This document shows, piece by piece, positions 5,481-10,309 of a stretch of 10,309 bases of DNA (position 1 is the first letter of the stretch; every line of letters starts with the position of its first letter). The stretch is from an uncultured Eubacteriales bacterium (GTDB lineage: Bacteria; Bacillota; Clostridia; Oscillospirales; Acutalibacteraceae). Below the pieces are notes generated by a model. That model saw nothing but the letters and a program-made list of their open reading frames with translations, was not told the DNA's origin and ran no database searches. Both the position numbers and the translations under genes were made by a program. The stretch spans positions 1-10,309 of the forward strand of contig CAJTXF010000082.1 of assembly GCA_910580045.1 (NCBI GenBank), given 5' to 3'.

Positions 5481-5557
5481 TGGTGGACCATCAGGGACTC
5501 GAACCCCGGACCGGCCGGTTATGAGCCGGCTGCTCTAACCAACTGAGCTAATGGTCC
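5481..5557 (-). tRNA. tRNA with anticodon CAU (elongator Met, or Ile2 if lysidine-modified)
   Basis: A complete 77-nt cloverleaf is encoded with its CCA. The acceptor stem is GGACCAT/ATGGTCC, the D arm has AGCTCAGTTGGTTAGAGC, the anticodon stem is GCCGG/CCGGC with loop CTCATAA, and the T loop is GTTCGAGTC-like. The anticodon CAU is at 5523-5521. CAU is read by initiator Met, elongator Met and the minor Ile2 tRNA, whose C34 is turned into lysidine by TilS. The acceptor starts G-C, unlike the mismatched initiator, so initiator is unlikely. The GGACC start and TTAGCTCAGTTGGTTAGAGCAG body resemble Firmicutes Ile2, but Met cannot be excluded by eye. It has its own promoter and terminator. Confidence 0.95.
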
Positions 5558-5589
5558 CCGTAGGGCACAGAGCACTTACCCTGCACACT

Positions 5590-5618
5590 ATCATACCACA
5601 GTCAGCCGAAAATGGCAA
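5590..5618 (-). promoter_or_regulatory. Promoter of the CAU tRNA
   Basis: Read on the minus strand, TTGCCA (5618-5613) and TATGAT (5595-5590) are 17 bp apart, and the -10 is extended by TGG directly before it. Transcription would start about 25 nt before the mature tRNA. The box lies only 3 bp past the stop codon of the 5622-5903 gene, so the tRNA does not depend on that gene's transcript. Confidence 0.8.
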
Positions 5619-5621
5619 GTA

Positions 5622-5903
5622 CTATTTTTCCTCCTTCTCAGAAAGCTCCTCGTCACTCTCCCCCCACAGGCTGTCCAGCCAGGCACTCAGCTGCTGGATT
5701 CCCTCTTCGGTGAGGAGAAACGCCTTATGCTCCTTAGGGTTGGCCCGCTCAAAGCACAAGTCCTCCTCCCAGACCCAGGCCAGCAGCTGCCCGTTCTCCT
5801 TATCCGGCCGGGCCAGATAGCGCAGAAGCCGCTCCCCATGGGATTTGCTGCCGGTAAACGTGTTGCCCTCTGTAAAAAAAGTCAGGTTCTGCATGTCGAA
5901 CAT
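5622..5903 (-). CDS. Small acidic conserved-type hypothetical protein
   Basis: I do not recognise a named family. The 93-residue product starts MFDMQNLTFFTEGNTFTGSK and continues with a basic stretch (RLLRYLARPDKENG), a hydrophobic-aromatic core (LLAWVWEEDLCFERANPKEHKA) and a helix (TEEGIQQLSAWLDSLWGE), ending in a strongly acidic tail (SDEELSEKEEK). There is no signal peptide, membrane segment or metal-binding cluster, so a small cytosolic protein is expected. GGAGG at 5914-5918 lies 10 nt before this ATG; the open frame continues to 6023, into the GH18 gene's start on the other strand, without a better start. It is divergent from the spore hydrolase-like gene, with 112 bp between start codons, and is followed by the tRNA. 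Confidence 0.75.
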   Translation of the reverse strand: MFDMQNLTFFTEGNTFTGSKSHGERLLRYLARPDKENGQLLAWVWEEDLCFERANPKEHKAFLLTEEGIQQLSAWLDSLWGESDEELSEKEEK

Positions 5904-5905
5904 GG

Positions 5906-5933
5906 TTGTCGTTCCTCCGTTTTCTGGTATATT
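5906..5933 (+). promoter_or_regulatory. Possible promoter of the LysM-GH18 gene
   Basis: TTGTCG (5906-5911) and TATATT (5928-5933) are 16 bp apart, with TGG just before the -10 (extended -10). It lies about 80 bp before the start at 6016 and reads toward it, overlapping the start of the divergent gene. A GC-rich hairpin (GGCGC/GCGCC, 5969-5973 with 5978-5982) lies in the leader. If the gene is sporulation-specific, a sigma-E, -G or -K promoter would be expected instead; I could not identify one. Confidence 0.35.
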
Positions 5934-6015
5934 CACGCCCCGGGCGGCATAGGGATGGGATGCGGGGCGGCGCCAAAGCGCCCCCCCCACTCCGCCTTTG
6001 GAAAGGGGTACTCTT

Positions 6016-7296
6016 ATGGTCATCTATACGGTCCAGCCCGGCGACACCCTTTACTCCATCGCCCAGCGTTTCGGCGTTTCCCCTCAGCGGGTCATCCGCA
6101 CCAACAGCCTTGCTGAGCCCCGCTCCCTGCCAGTGGGGCAAAGCCTGCTCCTGCTCACCCCGGCCCTGAGCTATACGGTCCGCCAGGGTGACAGCCTCTC
6201 CGCCATCGCGGCCCATTTCGGCGTGACACCCATGGTGCTTATGCAGAACAACCCCCAGCTGATTCTCAGCCCAGCGCTTCAGCCCGGCCAAGAACTGACC
6301 ATCCATTTCACCGCGGGAAAGCGCCGCCGAATCATCACAAACGGCTATGCTTACGACTTTATCGCCCCTGGCACCCTGCGGCGGGCCCTGCCCTATCTCA
6401 CCTATCTCACGGTGTCCGGCTACGGCTTCACCCTGGAGGGGCGGCTGATTCCCCCCAAGGATTTGCCTCTGCTGGCCCTGGCCAAAGAGTACCGGGCCGT
6501 GCCTGTAATGCTGCTATCCCCTGTCACGGAGGGGGGGAATTATGACAACAGCCGGGCAGCGCGGCTGTTTTTGGACAGCACCCTGCAAAGCCGGGTGCTT
6601 GCCAACGTCCTGGCAGTGATGGAGCAGAAGGGGTACCAGGGCCTGGACATTGACTTTGCGTTCATCCCCCCAGAGGGGGCTGAGGGCTATCTGGACTTTC
6701 TCCGCCAGGCGGCCCAGCGGCTTCACAGCAGGGGATATTTCCTCCATGTAGACCTGGCCCCCAAAACCGCCTCAGAGCAAAAGGGGATGCTGTATCAGCC
6801 CCATGACTACAGCGCGGTTGGGGACATTGCGGACAGGGTGCTGCTGATGACCAATGAGTGGGGATACAGCTATGGCCCGCCTATGGCAATGGCGCCTATG
6901 GGGCCGGTACGGCAGGCGGCGGAATACGCCGCGTCGGCAATTCCCAGGAAAAAAATCCTGCTGGGCCTGCCCAGCTATGGCTGGGACTGGATACTTCCCT
7001 TTGAGCGGGGCGTGACCCGGGCCACAGCTGTCGGCAGCGAGCAGGCCGTGGAGACAGCCCGGCGGCAGGGGGTGCCCATTGCCTATGACGGGCAGGCCCA
7101 TGCTCCCTGGTTTGATTACAACCGGGATGGGTTGGAGCATGTGGTCTGGTTTGAGGACGTGAGGAGTGTGGAGCAGAAATACAGCCTGATGGATGAACTG
7201 GGCTTTTTGGGCGGCGGATATTGGAGCATAACCCGGGGGTTCCAGCAGAATTGGTCGTTTGTGGCAGCCAGGTATAATATTGAGAAGGGGGAATGA
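6016..7296 (+). CDS. LysM-LysM-GH18 protein, SleL/YaaH-like, lacking the catalytic Glu
   Basis: The 426-residue product has two LysM peptidoglycan-binding domains (about 2-47, YTVQPGDTLYSIAQRFGV; and 52-97, SYTVRQGDSLSAIAAHFGV), then a GH18 TIM barrel (about 105-415) of the spore-cortex hydrolase group: VSGYGFTL, VMLLSPVTEGG, HVDLAPK, EWGYSYGPPMAMAP, LGLPSYGWDW, YWSITRGF. SleL/YaaH proteins cleave cortex peptidoglycan as N-acetylglucosaminidases during germination and, as here, have N-terminal LysM domains and no signal peptide. The catalytic strand normally reads DIDFE; here it is DIDFA (A215, codon GCG at 6658-6660), so the acid/base Glu is missing. The family's usual MTYEWGY is MTNEWGY (N280), losing a tyrosine that normally supports catalysis. 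It may be a binding-only pseudoenzyme. AAAGGGG (6002-6008) precedes the ATG by 7 nt; TTG at 5998 is an alternative without a good site. Confidence 0.9.
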   Translation: MVIYTVQPGDTLYSIAQRFGVSPQRVIRTNSLAEPRSLPVGQSLLLLTPALSYTVRQGDSLSAIAAHFGVTPMVLMQNNPQLILSPALQPGQELTIHFTAGKRRRIITNGYAYDFIAPGTLRRALPYLTYLTVSGYGFTLEGRLIPPKDLPLLALAKEYRAVPVMLLSPVTEGGNYDNSRAARLFLDSTLQSRVLANVLAVMEQKGYQGLDIDFAFIPPEGAEGYLDFLRQAAQRLHSRGYFLHVDLAPKTASEQKGMLYQPHDYSAVGDIADRVLLMTNEWGYSYGPPMAMAPMGPVRQAAEYAASAIPRKKILLGLPSYGWDWILPFERGVTRATAVGSEQAVETARRQGVPIAYDGQAHAPWFDYNRDGLEHVVWFEDVRSVEQKYSLMDELGFLGGGYWSITRGFQQNWSFVAARYNIEKGE

Positions 7297-7378
7297 GAGG
7301 AAGGCGGGTCGATGACAGGCGGGCCTGACGGCTCGGGGCAGAGGCTTGCGCCAAGAAGACAAGTACAGACGGAAACGG

Positions 7379-7449
7379 GGTCAAGGGGGCGACTGCTCCC
7401 TTGCGGGTTCTTAGGGCAGCGCCCTAAGCCGCCGGAGGCGGCCTTGACC
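7379..7449. repeat. Cloverleaf-like palindromic unit
   Basis: An outer 8-bp stem GGTCAAGG/CCTTGACC (7379-7386 with 7442-7449) encloses three hairpins. These are GGGGGC/GCTCCC (7385-7390 with 7395-7400, one G-U pair), CTTAGGGC/GCCCTAAG (7410-7417 with 7421-7428) and GCCGCC/GGCGGC (7428-7433 with 7437-7442). Some stems share end bases, so not all can form fully at once. It lies 3 bp (ATA) from the foldback element and has no T-run, so it is unlikely to be a simple terminator for the GH18 gene. Confidence 0.65.
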
Positions 7450-7452
7450 ATA

Positions 7453-7867
7453 GGGCGGCGCTCACCAAACCCACTGCGGGGCACCACATCCGGCGGCAAG
7501 CCCAAGTCCGTCAGTGGCAGCAGACAGCGCCGCCAGAGAAGCTGAGCCGCGCGATTCCGTTGACTTGGGAAATCTGTGATTTCCCAAGTCACGGAGAGCC
7601 GCAGGCCGTCTTCCAAAGCGTGGCGGCCCTAGACCCGACGGTACAATGCTGCTATATGGCGCCAGAGAATGGGAGAGCAAAGGAACGCTTAGCAGCCCAA
7701 CGCCTGTGCGTACAGTCTGCGGCTCTCCGTGAGTTGGGAAAGCAGAGCTTTCCCAACTCAACGGAATTGCGCGACTGGGATGGTGGGCGGCGCTGGTTGA
7801 CGCCACTGCCGGACGCTGTCTGGCCGACTGACGTGGTGCCTCGCAGAAGTTTTTGTGAGCGCCGCCC
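7453..7867. mobile_element. 415-bp foldback (MITE-like) element with 13-bp terminal inverted repeats
   Basis: GGGCGGCGCTCAC (7453-7465) and its exact complement (7855-7867) bound the element. The inverted arms extend inward to 7604 and from 7717, about 150 bp each and roughly three-quarters identical by eye, around a 112-bp centre (7605-7716). Inside each arm is a 13-bp hairpin, 7562-7574 with 7578-7590 and 7731-7743 with 7747-7759, each extended by TCCGT/ACGGA past a single bulged base. The hairpins differ at two stem positions and both changes are compensated (C-G to G-C, T-A to G-C). ATA directly flanks both ends and could be a 3-bp target duplication. There is no transposase, so movement would need one in trans. 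A large structured RNA is the alternative reading. Confidence 0.65.
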
Positions 7868-7875
7868 ATACTATG

Positions 7876-7979
7876 CTCCGCTCTTGGTTGGAGCGCTCTT
7901 GGAACAGCGCTCCTAAGACCTTGGGGGCTTTGCCCCCAAACCCCTACCAGGGCGGACTTTTTGAAAAAAGTCCCCCTGG
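7876..7979. repeat. Palindromic repeat cluster downstream of the foldback element
   Basis: Three strong hairpins lie in series: GGAGCGCT/AGCGCTCC (7890-7897 with 7906-7913), TTGGGGGC/GCCCCCAA (7921-7928 with 7932-7939), and a long stem CCAGGG-GGACTTTTT with its complement (7947-7962 with 7965-7979, one bulged C at 7953, 2-nt loop). They resemble REP-type interspersed palindromes common between convergent genes. The last stem has internal A- and T-runs but no T-run after it, so termination activity is uncertain. From 7980 to 8028 nothing further is seen beyond a short GC hairpin overlapping the next gene's stop codon. Confidence 0.6.
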
Positions 7980-8028
7980 ACCCTTCAAAAACTTTTCACA
8001 CCGTAAACTGAATCATCGCTCGCCGCCG

Positions 8029-8763
8029 TCAGGCGGTGCTTTTGCCGCATCTCCTGTACAGGTACGCTCTGCCCCTATTCCCAATCCGCTCTGCCGCCCC
8101 CATCGCCCGCGCCGCGCTCAGCGCCAGCGAGCCCTGCATTCTTGAAAACCTTCCCCACTGGTTAAACTCCTTTGCTGTAAACTCCTCCGGCAGCCCTTCC
8201 GGCAACAGTTTACTTCCTTCCTCCGGCCCTACCCAAATCTCATCCAGCAGCCGCACCGGCATCTGCTCCCACCGGGTATACCCCCGCCGCCCCTTCCCGT
8301 CCTTCAGGCGGTACTCCTCCACCTCCAGCACAGGCACCAGCAGGCGCAGGCCCTCCCGCCCCAGGTGCTCCCGGATGGAGTACAGCTCCGGCAGAATGCT
8401 CCAGGGCCCGCCCCGTTTGGGGCTCCGCCGCCGGGGAGACTGCTGCCCGTCCATGTCCACGCTCACCAGCCATTTTACCCCCGCCACCGGGCACACCACT
8501 GTCACCGGGTAATGCTCCAGGAAAAAGGCCAGCTTTTCCCGCAGCCTGCCAAAGCTGCCGGTCTGAATTTCAATGATGCCCTGCCCGTTGACGATATCCG
8601 CCACATAGCGGCCCACGTGCACCTCCCGGCACAGGGGGTCCGGCTCCAGCCAGAGCTTCAGCGCCGCGTGGAGGGACTTCTCCCCCAGGGTGCCGATGCC
8701 ATTCCGGCGGGCGTCCCCCTCCATCACCTGGCGGCAGGCGCTCAGGAACCCGGACTCATCCAC
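8029..8763 (-). CDS. Unrecognised protein: PD-(D/E)XK nuclease-like domain plus winged-helix-like C-terminus
   Basis: No named family is certain. In this 244-residue product, residues 23-100 read like a PD-(D/E)XK fold: E28 in GTLGEKSLH, D56 in GRYVADIV, then E65-x-Q67 in GIIEIQTGSFGRLREKL, followed by the hydrophobic strand YPVTVVCPV. The normal ExK lysine is Gln; ExQ occurs in the BglII endonuclease active site, so activity is possible. A basic patch RRRSPKRGG (111-119) follows. Residues about 194-237 (EEFTAKEFNQWG...GRAYLYRR) resemble a winged helix with its wing, suggesting DNA binding. GGAGGAG (8771-8777) lies 7 nt before this GTG, which overlaps the preceding amidohydrolase gene by 8 nt; translation is probably coupled. 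The open frame extends to 8820 inside that gene, but without a good site. It is the last gene of the queH operon. Confidence 0.75.
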   Translation of the reverse strand: MDESGFLSACRQVMEGDARRNGIGTLGEKSLHAALKLWLEPDPLCREVHVGRYVADIVNGQGIIEIQTGSFGRLREKLAFFLEHYPVTVVCPVAGVKWLVSVDMDGQQSPRRRSPKRGGPWSILPELYSIREHLGREGLRLLVPVLEVEEYRLKDGKGRRGYTRWEQMPVRLLDEIWVGPEEGSKLLPEGLPEEFTAKEFNQWGRFSRMQGSLALSAARAMGAAERIGNRGRAYLYRRCGKSTA

Positions 8764-9586
8764 AGGGCGGCTCCTCCAGGCCGAACAGCGCCGCAAAGGT
8801 ACCGCAGAGGATTTGGGCATTCTCCTCCCGGCTTAGCCCCAGGGCGAAGAACCGGGCCAGCTCCTCCTCCACAGGCCACATGGGGAAGTCCGTGCCGAAC
8901 ATCACCCGCTCCGGGCCGAAGTGGGCAATGCTCTCCCGGGCCTCCTCTGGGGTGAGGAAGCTCAGGGAGCTGGAGCAGTCTGTATACACCCGGCCTCCTT
9001 TCAAGCACTCCCGGGCGGCTTTCCACTGGGTATAGCCCCCCAGATGGGCCGCGATGCAGGTGAGCTCCGGCACCTTGTCCAGCACCCGGGCCAGGCGGAT
9101 AGGCGCGGAAAAGTCCGTGCGGCTGTCTCCCATGTGGAACAGGATGGGCAGGCCCCGCTCTGCCACGCCCCGATATAGAGGGAGCATGGCCGGGTCGTCT
9201 ATATGGAATTCCTGGAAGTCCGGGTGGAGCTTGATGCCCCGCAGGCCCAGCTTCTGGATGCTGTCCAGCCCGGCGGGCACGTCCTCCACCTCCTGATGCC
9301 AGGCGGCCAGGCCCAGGAATTGGGGATACTGGGCGCAGGTTTCGGAAATGAAGCGGTTGATGGAGGGGACCTGCTCCACCTTTGTGGCCACAGAACACAC
9401 CAAAAACCTGTCAATGCCCGCAGCTCTGCCCCGCTCAGCCAGCACAGAGGGCAGGCCCACATACTCCATGTGCAGGCCGTAGAAGCCCCCCACCGAGGCG
9501 GTGGCCTTCTCCGCAATCTTTTCCGGGTAGATATGGGCGTGGGCGTCTGCCAACCGATAGCACACCCCGTTATGCGTCACTGGCAT
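8756..9586 (-). CDS. Amidohydrolase-family (Amidohydro_2) metal-dependent hydrolase
   Basis: The 276-residue TIM-barrel protein has the full metal-site series: H16-x-H18 in DAHAHIYP, K119/H121 in GIKLHPDF, H151 in LFHMGD, H181 in AAHLGGY and D233 in FGTDFPM. This matches the Amidohydro_2 group (ACMSD and related hydrolases or decarboxylases), usually with one divalent metal. The substrate is not readable from the sequence. The start is ambiguous. ATG at 9586 has AGGA (9599-9596) 9 nt upstream, while GTG at 9592 has another AGGA (9604-9601) 8 nt upstream and adds two residues. Either way it overlaps the queH 3' end by about 20 nt, and its own 3' end overlaps the nuclease-like gene, so the three genes form one tightly packed operon. 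Confidence 0.88.
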   Translation of the reverse strand: MPVTHNGVCYRLADAHAHIYPEKIAEKATASVGGFYGLHMEYVGLPSVLAERGRAAGIDRFLVCSVATKVEQVPSINRFISETCAQYPQFLGLAAWHQEVEDVPAGLDSIQKLGLRGIKLHPDFQEFHIDDPAMLPLYRGVAERGLPILFHMGDSRTDFSAPIRLARVLDKVPELTCIAAHLGGYTQWKAARECLKGGRVYTDCSSSLSFLTPEEARESIAHFGPERVMFGTDFPMWPVEEELARFFALGLSREENAQILCGTFAALFGLEEPPCG

Positions 9587-10232
9587 TTTCACTCGTCCTT
9601 TCCTGTTTATCCCGCTCCCGCTGGGCTTTGGAATACACGCACCCGCAGTAATCCTGCCGGTACAGGCCGTACTCCCTGGACAGCCGGATGGAGCGCTTAT
9701 AACCCTCCCGCTTTTTGAAATCCCCGGGCAGGTGCCTCACCCCGTACTGGGCGGCCAGCTCCTCCCCAATGCGGTTGAGAGCCTGGGCGTTTTTCAGAGG
9801 GCTGATGCTCAGGGTCGTGGTGAAATAGTCCAGGCCCAAACCCCGGGCCATCCGGGCGGCCTCCTCCAAACGCAGGCGATAGCAGAGCAGGCACCGGGCC
9901 CCGCCCTCGGGCTCCGCCTCCAGCCCTGCCGCAATCCGCCCAAAGGCTTCGCTGTCATAGGCGCAGGGCGCCAGCCGGGGCGGATGCTCCATAGGCATTT
10001 GGGCAATAAGCCGTTCCAGCTCAGCCAGGCGCTTTTGATACTCAGCATAAGGGGAGATGTTGGGGTTATAATACAGCAGGGTGACATCAAAATATTGGGT
10101 GAGATATTCCAGCACCGCGCTGGAGCAAGGGGCGCAGCAGGCGTGGAGAAGCAGGCTGGGGCGGGGCGCGTCCTGGGGGATGGACGCAATGAGGGCGTCC
10201 AATTTTTTGGCGTAGTTGATAGGTGGCTGCAT
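9570..10232 (-). CDS. queH: Epoxyqueuosine reductase QueH
   Basis: QueH performs the last step of queuosine synthesis, reducing epoxyqueuosine to queuosine in tRNA(Asn/Asp/His/Tyr); it is unrelated to the cobalamin-dependent QueG that does the same job. The 220-residue product shows the DUF208 signatures: LLLHACCAPCSS (27-38), YYNPNI (54-59), GARCLLCYRLRLEEAA (111-126), FTTTLSISPLKN (137-148), and DFKKREGYKRS with EYGLYRQDYCGCVYS (171-201). The cysteines of CCAPC, CLLC and CGC are the candidate iron-sulfur and redox residues. GGAGG (10239-10243) lies 6 nt before the ATG. It heads an operon with an amidohydrolase and a nuclease-like gene; other queuosine genes are not in the window. The C-terminal ERTSENASDA overlaps the start of the next gene. 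Confidence 0.95.
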   Translation of the reverse strand: MQPPINYAKKLDALIASIPQDAPRPSLLLHACCAPCSSAVLEYLTQYFDVTLLYYNPNISPYAEYQKRLAELERLIAQMPMEHPPRLAPCAYDSEAFGRIAAGLEAEPEGGARCLLCYRLRLEEAARMARGLGLDYFTTTLSISPLKNAQALNRIGEELAAQYGVRHLPGDFKKREGYKRSIRLSREYGLYRQDYCGCVYSKAQRERDKQERTSENASDA

Positions 10233-10261
10233 AGGGGGCCTCCGGGGAAGATGATGGGATT

Positions 10262-10290
10262 ATTTTAGCACAGGCGGAGAAGGAATGCAA
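10262..10290 (-). promoter_or_regulatory. Promoter of the queH operon
   Basis: Read on the minus strand, TTGCAT (10290-10285) and TAAAAT (10267-10262) are 17 bp apart, and the -10 is extended by TGC. Transcription would start about 20-25 nt before the queH ATG. That leader is too short for a preQ1 riboswitch, so queuosine-precursor sensing by RNA is not seen here. Confidence 0.75.
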
Positions 10291-10309
10291 GGGGGCGGAA
10301 TTCGGTGGG

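Noticed and set aside
7462..7869. Minus-strand 135-residue ORF and the plus-strand ORF 7560-7916
   Set aside because: Both are readings of the inverted arms of the foldback element; neither has a ribosome site or domain.
8365..9718. Plus-strand ORFs opposite the amidohydrolase and nuclease-like genes
   Set aside because: They are GC-rich antisense shadows of genes with clear motifs on the minus strand.
10233..10261. preQ1 riboswitch before queH
   Set aside because: The leader is only about 20-25 nt and has no pseudoknot-like layout.

Overview
The window looks like chromosomal DNA from a GC-rich, spore-forming Clostridia member (Oscillospiraceae / Flavonifractor-like). This rests on the GC-rich coding style, a LysM-GH18 spore-cortex hydrolase homologue without a signal peptide, a QueH-type queuosine enzyme, Firmicutes-style ribosome binding sites and the many palindromic intergenic repeats. 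Taxonomy is inference; no marker gene such as 16S is present.

Layout. (1) 56-1484: a small MerR-family regulator, followed by an Erm-type 23S rRNA methyltransferase. The erm gene has a near-consensus promoter overlapping the MerR stop codon, a tandem repeat at the start of the transcript, a GC-rich hairpin, a short leader ORF ending in a Lys-Leu-Arg-Lys motif, and a hairpin that buries the erm Shine-Dalgarno sequence. Together these look like drug-inducible translational attenuation. (2) 1709-2173: a small P-loop kinase-like ATPase, ending at a bidirectional terminator shared with a convergent NIF3-like gene (2324-3142, minus). (3) 3225-3530: about three 98-100 bp units of nested hairpins upstream of the NIF3 gene. 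Each unit boundary carries TGCTATAAT or a close variant on the minus strand. (4) 3531-5480: a less GC-rich, probably acquired segment. It holds an intact aminoglycoside phosphotransferase-like kinase and decayed fragments of a ParA ATPase (minus) and a tyrosine recombinase (plus), next to a tRNA with anticodon CAU that has its own promoter and terminator. (5) 5622-7296: a divergent pair, a small acidic unknown protein (minus) and a LysM-LysM-GH18 protein (plus) whose catalytic glutamate is replaced by alanine. (6) 7297-8028: a convergent intergenic region packed with palindromes. Its core is a 415-bp foldback element with perfect 13-bp terminal inverted repeats and inner hairpins whose stems covary. 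(7) 10290-8029 on the minus strand: an operon of queH, an amidohydrolase and an unrecognised protein. The last looks like a PD-(D/E)XK-type nuclease fold (D...ExQ) followed by a winged-helix-like C-terminus. The genes overlap and share a promoter at 10262-10290.

The most unusual items are the erm leader, the foldback element, the phased hairpin array, the GH18 protein without its catalytic acid, and the nuclease-like protein tied to queH. All assignments were made by reading the sequence; no database search was run.
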